DNA of 13,304 nucleotides from CAYQZD01 sp964421875 (GCA_964421875.1 CAYQZD010000100.1:1-13304), one strand, 5' to 3'; shown: positions 1 through 6,680, counted from the stretch's first letter. Numbers and translations: made by a program. The notes: generated by a model from the letters alone, not told the origin.

Positions 1-186
1 ATATTTATAATTTATAGGAACATAGATTTCTGGAAATTTGCACAACTTCACATCATTAAAGTGTTACCTTGAATCTATTGGTTCTCTGTAGGTTTCACCA
101 ATATCTTAAGTTACATAATTTCCTGGGACAGCATTGGTTAAGAACCCACCCTACAACTGGTAGTAATTATAGGTCGGAATCTTATT

Positions 187-211
187 CCGCCGGGTGCGGG
201 GGACCCGGCGG
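187..211. repeat. GTGCG-apex hairpin, copy 1
   Basis: Perfect 9-bp inverted repeat CCGCCGGGT / ACCCGGCGG around the 7-nt loop GCGGGGG. The apex reads GT-GCG...G-AC, as in the hairpins at 233-260 and 2292-2319, although the lower stems differ. A smaller inverted repeat, CGGAAT / ATTCCG, sits just upstream at 175-189 and overlaps its left foot. No T-run follows, so a classical intrinsic terminator is unlikely. Confidence 0.75.
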
Positions 212-232
212 GCACATTGAATAACAGTTGTA

Positions 233-260
233 TGGTGTCGGGTGCGGAGACCCGACACCA
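233..260. repeat. GTGCG-apex hairpin, copy 2
   Basis: Perfect 11-bp inverted repeat TGGTGTCGGGT / ACCCGACACCA around the 6-nt loop GCGGAG. It has the same apex as copies 1 and 3 on a different stem. Seventeen bases downstream lies the ATTCCCGC hairpin at 278-301, an arrangement repeated near 2292-2366. Confidence 0.8.
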
Positions 261-277
261 CAAATAACAAGAAGATG

Positions 278-301
278 GATTCCCGCTTTCGCGGGAATGA
301 C
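278..301. repeat. ATTC..GAAT hairpin (dRS3-like), copy 1
   Basis: Stem ATTCCCGC / GCGGGAAT with loop TTTC, flanked by G on the left and GAC on the right. The core fits the pattern ATTCCC-N8-GGGAAT known for the dRS3 repeats of Neisseria. That is a resemblance in pattern only and implies no relationship. An identical core recurs at 2343-2366. Confidence 0.8.
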
Positions 302-313
302 ATCATGTTTCTC

Positions 314-334
314 GTCATTCTTTCCAAGAATGAC
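314..334. repeat. ATTC..GAAT hairpin, copy 2
   Basis: Perfect 9-bp inverted repeat GTCATTCTT / AAGAATGAC around the loop TCC. It shares the outer GTCATTC...GAATGAC with the other members of this family but has TT/AA as its inner stem. It lies 12 bases after the previous hairpin. Confidence 0.75.
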
Positions 335-680
335 TATAAATAATGTTCAGGAGGTTGTTCAATATCGTTCCTTGAAGAGATTAAACTCTTATAAATACAA
401 TCGGGTTTCCCTATACTGGCATTATTCTCCGTTAATGGTTATTCTTATAAGGATTTTTTTTCAAATACGCAATAAGTTCGGACTTTTTTTCTGCATATTC
501 CGTTTCATAACAAATTTATCCGCAACTGTGGTCCGGCAATGTGGGTTATCCTAAACCGGTAAAAACCGAATGATTCATTGATACAATTAGAATTTTTCGT
601 TATATTAACATCCTTATGGATAGAATCAAGGCAGCGGGGGAATACTTCTCTGCTTGATTTTTTATAGATGCAAACTGGAA

Positions 681-734
681 GTCATTCCGGCGCAGCCCGA
701 ATGACGCTGGTGCTTCAAATTAGTAAAGTGTTAC
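681..734 (-). repeat. Hairpin-plus-border element, copy A
   Basis: A hairpin with outer stem GTCATTC / GAATGAC (681-705, one internal mismatch) is followed by a border ending in TAGTAAAGTGTTAC (721-734). Read on the - strand, the border is GTAACACTTTACTA and precedes the hairpin, as in the copies at 6085 and 9842. The border ends 27 bases before the methyltransferase start codon at 761, so the element forms part of that gene's upstream region. Confidence 0.75.
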
Positions 735-760
735 GAACATTTACAAGGCAGCTAAAATAA

Positions 761-2206
761 ATGTTCTGTCAAGCCTTATACGAACCGCTTTCGGTTGATA
801 ATCTAAACAGAATACGGGATGAAGCTTTCCGGGTTCTGGAGGAAACGGGCGTTTTCTTAGAGATTGAGGAGGCTTATGAGCCGCTCAGTTCCTTTGGCTG
901 CCGCGTGGACGCTAAAAACCGTAAATTTCACATCCCTCGTTCCGTGATGGAGAAAGCCCTCGAAGCGGCTCCCGGCGAAATCAGACTCTACGACCGCGAA
1001 GGCTCCCTCTCAGCCACACTATCAGGCGTCAAGGTTCATTTCGACCCCGGTTCAGCGGCAATTAGGATTTTGGATTTTGAGACCGGGGAGCAGCTGGAGC
1101 CGGTCATCCGAGATTTGCCTAAGCTGGCGGGGCTGGTGGAAGGACTCCCCAATTTCGCGCTTCAGTCCACGGCGCTGGTTCCAGGGGACACCCCCAAAGA
1201 GATTAGCGATAGTATCCGGCTCTACGCCGCGTTGAAACACTGTTCCAAACCGGTGGCGACCGGGACTTTCCGGCGGGAGAGTTTTAAAGTGATGCGTGAG
1301 ATGCTGACAGCGGTTCGGGGAAGCGCGGATGCGCTCAGGGAGAAGCCACTGGCGATATTCGACTGCTGTCCTTCGCCGCCTTTGCGCTGGTCGGAGCTTA
1401 CCGCGGCGGCGGTGATGGACTGCGCGGCTGCGGGGATACCTGCGGAGATGGTTTCGATGCCGCTGATGGGGGCGACAGCGCCGGTGACATTTTTAGGCGC
1501 GCTGGTGCAGCACGCGGCTGAAGACCTCTCCGGATTAGTGTTGGCTCAAGCGGCGCGTTCAGGGGCTCCGGTGATATTCGGAGGCTCGCCCGCAGTGTTC
1601 GATATGCGCGCCGGGACCACTCCGATGGGCGCAATCGAGACGATGATGTTAGACGCGGCTTACGCTCAGGTGGGCCGTTCGTTTGGACTTCCCACTCACG
1701 CCTATATGGGTCTTTCCGACTCCCGGCGGGTGGATTATCAAGGGGGGCTGGAATCGGGGATGGGGGCGGTTTTGGCGGCGGCGGCGGGAGTGAATATGGT
1801 TTCAGGGGCCGGGATGCTCGACTTTGAAAGCTGCCAGAGCCTGGAAAAGTTGGTCCTGGACAACGAGATTTGTGGGATGGCTCTGCATTTGAGCGAAGGT
1901 ATTTCCGAAGTCGGCGGGAGCTACGGATTTGAGGAGATATCCCAATATGCCGCCGGCGGGGATTTCCTCAAATCGCCTATGACCCGGCAGTGGTACCGGT
2001 CTCAGCAGTATTTCCCCTCTTATGTGATAGAAAGGTCGGCAGGCGGGTCTTCGCAGGGCGGCGACGCGCTTGCTCGGGCGCACCGTCGGGTTGAGGAGCT
2101 GTTATCGCAGGAATCGAATCTCCTCCAGGGGAAACCGGCTGAGGATTTGGCAGAACTGATGAATGTGGAGGCGGCTCGTTACGGGCTCGGGAAGTTGAGT
2201 ATATAG
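761..2206 (+). CDS. MttB-superfamily (trimethylamine methyltransferase-like) protein, non-pyrrolysine
   Basis: This 481-residue protein belongs to the MttB superfamily (COG5598), cytoplasmic TIM-barrel enzymes that move a methyl group from a quaternary or tertiary amine to a corrinoid protein. Family-like stretches include FDPGSAA (94-100), GGSPAVFDMRAGTTPMG (274-290), SDSRRVDYQ (319-327) and LDNEICGM (366-373). True MttB carries pyrrolysine at an in-frame amber codon. Here the frame is open throughout, so it resembles the MtgB (glycine betaine) type or other non-Pyl members, and the substrate cannot be read from the sequence. No corrinoid protein or corrinoid:tetrahydrofolate methyltransferase lies nearby. 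The ATG has a weak AAGG 12 bases upstream. The stop is TAG, followed one codon later by TAA. The gene stands alone, with repeats on both sides. Confidence 0.9.
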   Translation: MFCQALYEPLSVDNLNRIRDEAFRVLEETGVFLEIEEAYEPLSSFGCRVDAKNRKFHIPRSVMEKALEAAPGEIRLYDREGSLSATLSGVKVHFDPGSAAIRILDFETGEQLEPVIRDLPKLAGLVEGLPNFALQSTALVPGDTPKEISDSIRLYAALKHCSKPVATGTFRRESFKVMREMLTAVRGSADALREKPLAIFDCCPSPPLRWSELTAAAVMDCAAAGIPAEMVSMPLMGATAPVTFLGALVQHAAEDLSGLVLAQAARSGAPVIFGGSPAVFDMRAGTTPMGAIETMMLDAAYAQVGRSFGLPTHAYMGLSDSRRVDYQGGLESGMGAVLAAAAGVNMVSGAGMLDFESCQSLEKLVLDNEICGMALHLSEGISEVGGSYGFEEISQYAAGGDFLKSPMTRQWYRSQQYFPSYVIERSAGGSSQGGDALARAHRRVEELLSQESNLLQGKPAEDLAELMNVEAARYGLGKLSI

Positions 2207-2291
2207 CAGTAATATTGAGTTTGTTTCCTAAACCGTTTATCTTGTTTTAGACTCTCCGCTGGCAACAGCAGTTACTTGATTTGTAGTCATT

Positions 2292-2319
2292 TGTCGCAGA
2301 GTGCGTGGACTCTGCGACA
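2292..2319. repeat. GTGCG-apex hairpin, copy 3
   Basis: Perfect 11-bp inverted repeat TGTCGCAGAGT / ACTCTGCGACA around the loop GCGTGG. The closing GT...AC and the GCG start of the loop match the hairpins at 187-211 and 233-260, while the stem has been replaced on both arms. Confidence 0.8.
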
Positions 2320-2342
2320 CAGTGAACAAATATAAGAAGATT

Positions 2343-2366
2343 GATTCCCGCTTTCGCGGGAATGAC
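2343..2366. repeat. ATTC..GAAT hairpin (dRS3-like), copy 3
   Basis: Same core as 278-301: stem ATTCCCGC / GCGGGAAT, loop TTTC, right flank GAC. The upstream spacer (AAGAAGATTG) also matches the one before the first copy (AAGAAGATGG), so the similarity extends beyond the palindrome. Confidence 0.85.
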
Positions 2367-2369
2367 AGT

Positions 2370-2387
2370 GGTGGGTTGAAACCCACC
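2370..2387. repeat. GGTGGGTT / AACCCACC hairpin
   Basis: Perfect 8-bp inverted repeat with a 2-nt GA centre, only three bases after the preceding hairpin. The right arm and what follows (AACCCACCCTGCGAA) resemble AACCCACCCTACAA at 143-156, so this may be a third repeat module found in both hairpin clusters. Confidence 0.65.
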
Positions 2388-2458
2388 CTGCGAATTTATT
2401 CGCAATGACACTACTTTTTTAGCGATATCGATATTTTAGGACGAAAAAAATTGGGTGA

Positions 2459-2842
2459 ATGATGCAGTATGAACTGAAACGGATTCCCATCCTTCCTCTG
2501 GTCAAGGTGATGTTTTTTGTTTTTCTGGTGATGGGTTTCATCTGGGGGGCGCTTTACGGGATAATTATAATGGGATTTGTGGGCTTGATGAGCAGCGCAC
2601 TGGAGATGGACGAATCTATATTTCGGGAATTTTCCGGGCTGGGTTTCCTTGGCGTGCTGTTTATGGGGATTGTTTTCTCCATTTTCAGCGCGGTTTTGAT
2701 GAGTATTTTCACCGCAATCGGGGCAGCCTGCTACAATCTTATCGCCGGCTGGTTCGGCGGAGTTCCGCTTGAACTGGAAGCGCAGCGGCTGGAAACGACG
2801 TTTTCCACTCCACAACCATCGGGGACAGCGGCAGATGCCTGA
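2459..2842 (+). CDS. Small DUF3566-like integral membrane protein
   Basis: A 127-residue protein with an N-terminal KRIPILPLVKV stretch, a first hydrophobic segment at about 15-45 and a second at about 60-90, then the motif YNLIAGWFGGVPLELE (92-107) and a polar tail. Two membrane spans followed by YN-IAGWFGG-V is the pattern I associate with DUF3566-type transmembrane proteins. Their function is not established, and I assign the family from this pattern only. The start could be either of two tandem ATG codons (2459 or 2462); GGGTGA lies directly upstream. Its stop overlaps the gltX start by 8 bases, which implies co-transcription and probably translational coupling. Confidence 0.75.
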   Translation: MMQYELKRIPILPLVKVMFFVFLVMGFIWGALYGIIIMGFVGLMSSALEMDESIFREFSGLGFLGVLFMGIVFSIFSAVLMSIFTAIGAACYNLIAGWFGGVPLELEAQRLETTFSTPQPSGTAADA

Positions 2843-4286
2843 AGTCAGGGTCAGGTTCGCCCCCAGCCCTACGGGAAATTTGCACGTTGGCGGGGCCAGA
2901 ACCGCTCTGTTCAACTACCTCTACGCCCGAAAATGCGGCGGCAAGTTTTTTCTAAGGATTGAGGACACCGACCGCGCCAGGTCTCGCCGCGAGTACGTGG
3001 ATGACATCATCGCCGGGTTGAAGTATTTGGGGATTTATCCCTTCGACCAAGAACCGGTGTATCAGTCCCGGCGGAGGGTGAATCATATACTGGCGGCGGA
3101 GAGACTGTTGGATGAGGGTAAGGTTTACCGCTGTTTCTGCCCTCCGGCAAAGCTAGAGGAGGAGCGGGAACGCGCATTGAAGTCCAGCGGCGAGTATAAA
3201 TATCCCGGCTATTGCCTGGGCTTATCCCCTTCGGAGATAACCCGGCGTTTGGAGGCGGGGGAGGGATTTGCGGTGCGCTTCAAGGTTGAGGGCGACGCTG
3301 TTGAATACATTGACAGCGTGCACGGCAGGGTCCGCGTCGGTATTGGGGAAATCGACGATTTCATAATCCTGCGCCGGGACCATACCCCGACCTATATGCT
3401 TTCGGTGGTGGTTGACGATCGGGATATGGGCATCACTCACGTAATCCGCGGCGACGACCATATCTCCAATACTCCGAAACAGATTATGCTGCACCGGGCG
3501 CTGGATAACAGTCCTCCGGAGTTCGCCCATTTGCCTCTGATATTGGGACCCGACCGGAAACGGCTTTCCAAGCGTCATGGCGCGGCTTCCGTGCTGGAAT
3601 ACCGGCGGCAGGGTATTCCTGGGAGCGCCCTCAGGAATTACCTGGCGCTACTGGGATGGTCTCCGGGCGGGGACGCGGAGGTGTTTGTTACGGCGGAGGA
3701 ACTGGCGGCGGCTTTTACGCTGGAGCGGATTTCCACCGCTTCTGCGGTGTTCGATTCGGGCAAGCTGGAGTGGATGAGCGGGATTTATATGTCAGCTTTA
3801 CCCGATGATTCCATCGAGGCTGAGGTGAAGGATTGGCTCGAAGATTACGGTGAAGGCCTCGGTATAGTGACTGAAGATAAAGAATACCTTGGTAAAGTTA
3901 TCAAGCTGGCGAGGACCCGGGCGAAGAATATCGCGGATTTGTTCAGCGAAAGCGATTATTATTTCCGAGACCCTGAAGATTACGATGCGAAGGGGGTGAA
4001 GAAACACTTTAAAACCGGGCTGTCCCCGCGGCTGCGGACGCTGGTTGGGGATTTCACAAGATTGGCGGATTTTTCCGCGGAGGGTGTGGAGGCGATTATT
4101 CGCGGTCGGGCGGAGGAGTGGGGGATTTCCGCGGGGAAGCTCATCCACCCTTTGAGGCTGGCGTTGACGGGTAAAACGGCGAGTCCGGGATTGTTCGAAT
4201 TGATGGAGGCGCTGGGGAGGGAGCGGGTGGCGCGGCGGGTGGAAGGCGCGGCGCGTTTCTTGGAAGAGAGTGGTTTGGCGGAGTAG
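2835..4286 (+). CDS. gltX: Glutamyl-tRNA synthetase
   Basis: Class I aminoacyl-tRNA synthetase that attaches glutamate to tRNA-Glu in the cytoplasm (483 residues, the normal bacterial length). The Rossmann domain begins at residue 5 with RFAPSPTGNLHVGGARTALF, the HIGH-type signature (HVGG 17-20). The second signature, KRLSK, is at 242-246. A CFC...Y...C cluster near residue 100 resembles the zinc-binding site of bacterial GluRS. The C-terminal helical anticodon-binding half runs to the end, which excludes the shorter GluQ-RS. I chose ATG 2835 because it puts RVRFAPSPTG at the usual distance from the N-terminus. The in-frame ATG at 2769 would add 22 residues that are only a frame-shifted reading of the upstream gene. 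The two genes overlap by 8 bases. Whether it is discriminating or non-discriminating toward tRNA-Gln cannot be decided here. Confidence 0.97.
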   Translation: MPEVRVRFAPSPTGNLHVGGARTALFNYLYARKCGGKFFLRIEDTDRARSRREYVDDIIAGLKYLGIYPFDQEPVYQSRRRVNHILAAERLLDEGKVYRCFCPPAKLEEERERALKSSGEYKYPGYCLGLSPSEITRRLEAGEGFAVRFKVEGDAVEYIDSVHGRVRVGIGEIDDFIILRRDHTPTYMLSVVVDDRDMGITHVIRGDDHISNTPKQIMLHRALDNSPPEFAHLPLILGPDRKRLSKRHGAASVLEYRRQGIPGSALRNYLALLGWSPGGDAEVFVTAEELAAAFTLERISTASAVFDSGKLEWMSGIYMSALPDDSIEAEVKDWLEDYGEGLGIVTEDKEYLGKVIKLARTRAKNIADLFSESDYYFRDPEDYDAKGVKKHFKTGLSPRLRTLVGDFTRLADFSAEGVEAIIRGRAEEWGISAGKLIHPLRLALTGKTASPGLFELMEALGRERVARRVEGAARFLEESGLAE

Positions 4287-4383
4287 GAGATATAGTGGAA
4301 CAATGTGGCAGACATTACAGATTATTGCAGACAGCGCCCGGTTTTATTTGACTTTTGGGAAAGTATTGAATAAATTTTTAGAT

Positions 4384-4402
4384 TGACAATTTGACATTGT
4401 CA
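4384..4402. promoter_or_regulatory. Candidate operator/promoter palindrome upstream of folB
   Basis: Perfect 7-bp inverted repeat TGACAAT / ATTGTCA separated by TTGAC. It contains two overlapping -35-like TTGACA hexamers (4383-4388 and 4391-4396). A TATGTA at 4404-4409 could be a -10 for the first, but at a short 15-base spacing. The site lies 30 bases before the folB ATG in an AT-rich spacer. The symmetry fits a dimeric repressor site overlapping a promoter; this is inferred from layout alone. Confidence 0.4.
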
Positions 4403-4432
4403 TTATGTAACGGTTGAAAAGGTTTATTGTCG

Positions 4433-4789
4433 ATGGACATTCTCCGCCTTAAAGGGATGAAGTTTTACGCCTATCACGGCGATTACCCCGAAGAGAGGAA
4501 GCTGGGGGGTAGTTTCACGGTCGAAGTTGAAATTTCGGGAGACTTTTCGCGGGAGAAGACGGGAGACCGTGTGGAAAATACGGTCGATTTGCGAGAGGTG
4601 TACAATATTGTCAACAAAACAGTCAGCGAGCAGACTTATCATCTGACCGAGACGCTGGCGGAGGCGATAGCGGAGGCGCTGCTGAGAAATTTTGCGGTCG
4701 CTCAAGCTGAGGTTACTGTGCGTAAAGAGTCTCCGCCGATACCGGGGATTGTCGGCGCGGTTGAAGCGGTGGTTACTCGGATAAAGTGA
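4433..4789 (+). CDS. folB: Dihydroneopterin aldolase
   Basis: FolB cleaves 7,8-dihydroneopterin to 6-hydroxymethyl-7,8-dihydropterin and glycolaldehyde in tetrahydrofolate synthesis; the family works as a homo-octamer in the cytoplasm. The protein is 118 residues, typical for the family. It shows the N-terminal strand MDILRLKGM, the YHGDYPEERKLGG region carrying the conserved glutamate (about residue 20-21), a VDLREVYNIV segment, and the C-terminal VRKESPPIPG with the conserved catalytic-type lysine at 98. I prefer ATG 4433 over TTG 4427 because AAGG at 4419-4422 is 10 bases from the ATG but only 4 from the TTG. folK follows 52 bases downstream and catalyses the next step, so the two probably form a transcription unit. 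Confidence 0.95.
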   Translation: MDILRLKGMKFYAYHGDYPEERKLGGSFTVEVEISGDFSREKTGDRVENTVDLREVYNIVNKTVSEQTYHLTETLAEAIAEALLRNFAVAQAEVTVRKESPPIPGIVGAVEAVVTRIK

Positions 4790-4841
4790 AACCCTCGAAT
4801 AATGGATTTTGCATTGAAAGCGGTAGTTTAGGAGATTTAGT

Positions 4842-5327
4842 GTGAGGGTTTATCTTGGGTTTGGCTCGAATCTGGGGGACCGGGAAGGCTATTTGCGTCA
4901 GGCGCTGGAGGAACTATCGCAACGTTTTGAAGTGTACAAGGTTTCTTCTGTTTACCGCGCTGAACCCTGGGGATTGAAAGAGCAGCCTGAGTTTTTGAAT
5001 ATGGTCTGCCAATGTGATTGCGCAGAAGAGCCACTGGCGCTGCTTGAAGCGCTGCGGGCAATCGAAGAGCGGATGGGGAGGTCTGACAGAGGCAAATGGG
5101 GACCGCGAGTCATCGACATCGACATTCTCTTCATCGATGATTTGATAATCGATGAAGACCACTTAGCTGTGCCGCATCCTTTAATCGCGGAGCGGCTGTT
5201 TGTTCTGGTTCCGCTAGCGGAGATTGCACCCGATTACCGGCACCCGGCGCTGGGGAAGACTATATGCCAATTGTTAGAGGAATGCATCGATAGCTGCCGG
5301 GTGGAATTGTTGAAACCAACGCCGTGA
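4842..5327 (+). CDS. folK: 2-amino-4-hydroxy-6-hydroxymethyldihydropteridine pyrophosphokinase (HPPK)
   Basis: FolK transfers pyrophosphate from ATP to 6-hydroxymethyl-7,8-dihydropterin, the product of FolB, giving the substrate of dihydropteroate synthase. The 161-residue protein has the expected N-terminus YLGFGSNLGDRE, the SSVYRAEPWG segment with QPEFLNMV, and the signature WGPRVIDIDILF. Asp92 and Asp94 of that signature correspond to the two magnesium-binding aspartates of the family. VPHPLIAERLFVLVPLAEIAP follows as usual. The start is GTG 4842, supported by GGAG seven bases upstream. Dihydropteroate synthase is not in the window. A deoxynucleoside kinase lies 112 bases downstream. Confidence 0.97.
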   Translation: MRVYLGFGSNLGDREGYLRQALEELSQRFEVYKVSSVYRAEPWGLKEQPEFLNMVCQCDCAEEPLALLEALRAIEERMGRSDRGKWGPRVIDIDILFIDDLIIDEDHLAVPHPLIAERLFVLVPLAEIAPDYRHPALGKTICQLLEECIDSCRVELLKPTP

Positions 5328-5439
5328 TTCAGAGCATTGCAGGATCGGTTCTTAATCCGCTAAGGACTATACGTCGCATAGGAACGATTGTTAAAAAGCC
5401 TGGGAACGATGGTTTCAGATAAGATGGAAATAATCAGGG

Positions 5440-6078
5440 ATGAAGCGAGAATTATACTATATCGCCGTTGAAGGAGTAATAGGAGCTGGAAAAACCAGTC
5501 TGGCACAGATACTGGCGCAGACTATGAACGGGATGCTGATTCTGGAGCAGCACGAGGAGAATCCCTTCCTGGAGGATTTTTACCACGACCCGCGGCGTTT
5601 CGCCTTCCAGACCCAGCTCTATTTCCTGTTGTCCCGCTTCAGACAACAGGAGGAATTTCCCCACCCCGACCTTTTTCATCAGCGGGTGCTTTCCGATTAT
5701 CTTTTCGCCAGAGACCGTATTTTTGCCACAATCAACTTGGACGAGCGGGAACTCAGGCTTTACGATATGGCGGCGGGGGTGATGGAGGCTCGAGCGCCGA
5801 CGCCTGATTTGGTGGTTTACCTGCAGTCCTCCACCCGGCGTTTAATGCACAATATCCGCATCCGCAATCGCAGCTATGAACAAAACATTCCGGAGGAGTA
5901 TATTGAAGAACTGAATGAAGCCTATAACCGATTCTTCTGGAGTTACAACGCCGCTCCGCTTTTGATGGTCAATGCGGATAATATCGATTTTGTGGAGAAC
6001 GAGCGGCATCTTAAGGAACTGCTGGAAGCTATAGAAAGCCCCTTTCAGGGCACGCGATACTATAATCCTATGGTTTGA
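5440..6078 (+). CDS. Deoxynucleoside kinase family protein
   Basis: A 212-residue P-loop kinase of the deoxynucleoside kinase type, which phosphorylates deoxynucleosides for dNTP salvage in the cytoplasm. The Walker A motif GVIGAGKT is at 12-19 with the preceding VE typical of the family. QTQLYFLLSRFRQ (57-69) and QRVLSDYLFARDRIFA (81-96) cover the substrate-binding and DR(S/Y)-like regions. An arginine-rich lid, NIRIRNRSYE, lies at 138-147. The base preference (dA, dG, dC or dT) cannot be assigned. The ATG sits close to the P-loop as expected. There is no strong Shine-Dalgarno; AGATGGA about 12 bases upstream may serve. It follows folK, an order I recall from other bacteria. A repeat element begins six bases after the stop codon. 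Confidence 0.9.
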   Translation: MKRELYYIAVEGVIGAGKTSLAQILAQTMNGMLILEQHEENPFLEDFYHDPRRFAFQTQLYFLLSRFRQQEEFPHPDLFHQRVLSDYLFARDRIFATINLDERELRLYDMAAGVMEARAPTPDLVVYLQSSTRRLMHNIRIRNRSYEQNIPEEYIEELNEAYNRFFWSYNAAPLLMVNADNIDFVENERHLKELLEAIESPFQGTRYYNPMV

Positions 6079-6084
6079 TTTAAA

Positions 6085-6181
6085 GTAACACTTTACTGAT
6101 ATAAAGCGTATTCGTCATTCTGGCTGCGAAGCAAGCCAGAATCCCTCTTCTCCGGAAGGATTCCGGCTGCGCCGGAATGAC
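6085..6181 (+). repeat. Hairpin-plus-border element, copy B
   Basis: Border GTAACACTTTACTGAT (6085-6100), then a bulged hairpin at 6117-6142 (stem ATTCTGGC / GCCAGAAT, inner stem TGC / GCA, loop GAA, one bulged A), then a perfect hairpin at 6160-6178 (ATTCCGGC / GCCGGAAT, loop TGC) followed by GAC. It aligns nearly end to end with copy C (9842-9936). It could fold in the kinase mRNA 3' end, but there is no T-run. Confidence 0.85.
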
Positions 6182-6229
6182 CATTTCTATTATAGCTTCA
6201 GATGGCTATAGTCTTACGATTTTCTTAGT

Positions 6230-6421
6230 ATGCTTTTAAAACTGATAATATACCTGCTTATCGCGTATTTGGTGTTCAGAATCGTGAGAACGATTAGTAG
6301 GCACAGCTATTATCGCAGGCTGCGGCAGAAGGATGTCAATCGCAACAAACAGCCCCGGAGCCAGCGGAACGGCGGCGACATCGAAGACGCCGATTTCGAA
6401 GTCCTGGACGATGATAAATAA
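6230..6421 (+). CDS. Small single-span membrane protein of unknown function
   Basis: I do not recognise the family. The predicted product has 63 residues. Residues 2-22 form one hydrophobic membrane segment, followed by a strongly basic stretch (about 18-47: RTISRHSYYRRLRQKDVNRN and onward, then PRSQR), which places the C-terminus in the cytoplasm by the positive-inside rule. The tail is acidic (EDADFEVLDDDK). This membrane-basic-acidic organisation looks like a real protein rather than chance translation, and its coding composition resembles the neighbouring genes. No Shine-Dalgarno is visible before the ATG; a short inverted repeat TATAGC / GCTATA (6191-6210) lies upstream. The gene is flanked on both sides by repeat elements. 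Confidence 0.6.
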   Translation: MLLKLIIYLLIAYLVFRIVRTISRHSYYRRLRQKDVNRNKQPRSQRNGGDIEDADFEVLDDDK

Positions 6422-6496
6422 TGGCTAACATCTACCACAGGATGGAAATATTGATTAGTTAAATACTTCTCTAATAAGAGAGTTTTGACAATTAGA

Positions 6497-6585
6497 ATTG
6501 TCATTCCGAGCGAAGCGAAGAATCTCTTTGTTAAATATAAGTTTAATGTAGATTGGAGATCCTTCACTGCGTTCAGGATGACAAT
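6497..6585. repeat. 89-bp inverted-repeat element with 30-bp arms
   Basis: Left arm 6497-6526 begins ATTGTCATTCCGAG and ends AATCTC. Right arm 6556-6585, read on the opposite strand, begins ATTGTCATCCTGAA and ends GATCTC. The arms match at 24 of 30 positions and flank a 29-base AT-rich centre. The CATTCCGAGCGAAGCGAAG-type arm is a common form of dispersed intergenic repeat in many bacteria. The paired arrangement is MITE-like, but I see no clear target-site duplication. It lies upstream of the GAF/HD-GYP gene. Confidence 0.75.
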
Positions 6586-6680
6586 CGCAAGTGTTTGAAT
6601 ATAATAACATTAAGGTAAGGTGTAAGTTGTTTGTCAACACTCTCTAATAAATGAAGTACACAATGCATTAACGAATGTGA

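Larger units (their letters stand above)
1..760. other. Gene-free 5' spacer rich in hairpins
   Basis: I find no convincing gene here. The only open frame of any length (228-554) begins inside a hairpin repeat and runs through AT-rich sequence with no domain-like protein. Between 143 and 334 the spacer holds the string AACCCACCCTACAA, a small inverted repeat (175-189) and four larger hairpins, described separately. Positions 335-660 show nothing I can interpret: an isolated AGGAGG at 349-354 has no start codon at a usable distance. At 55-67 the string ATTAAAGTGTTAC resembles the border of the element at 681-734 and may be a decayed copy. Confidence 0.6.

Noticed and set aside
228..554. A 108-codon open frame in the 5' spacer
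   Set aside because: It starts next to a hairpin repeat, runs through two more hairpins and AT-rich spacer, lacks a ribosome binding site at a usable distance, and its translation shows no domain-like pattern.
2204..2212. The TAG at the end of the MttB-family gene as a pyrrolysine codon
   Set aside because: It is at the protein's C-terminus, not at the internal MttB position, TAA follows one codon later, and TAG also terminates gltX and purF.
187..2387. A CRISPR-like array made of regularly repeated hairpins
   Set aside because: The repeats are not identical, spacing is irregular, there are only a few copies per cluster, and no cas gene is present.
2769..2834. An upstream in-frame ATG that would lengthen gltX by 22 residues
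   Set aside because: The extra residues are a frame-shifted reading of the DUF3566-like gene. GluRS proteins begin a few residues before RFAPSPTG, which fits ATG 2835.
2411..2914. A 167-codon open frame on the - strand opposite the DUF3566-like gene and gltX start
   Set aside because: It lies antisense to two well-supported overlapping genes, and its translation is low-complexity and rich in His, Asn, Gln and Pro, as expected for a shadow frame.
4427..4432. TTG start for folB two codons upstream of the ATG
   Set aside because: The AAGG motif is too close to the TTG (4 bases), and FolB proteins typically begin with MD-I at the ATG.
6117..6190. An intrinsic terminator after the deoxynucleoside kinase gene
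   Set aside because: The hairpins are strong but no run of T follows either stem, and the same sequences occur upstream of other genes. A Rho-type or mRNA-stability role is possible but not shown.
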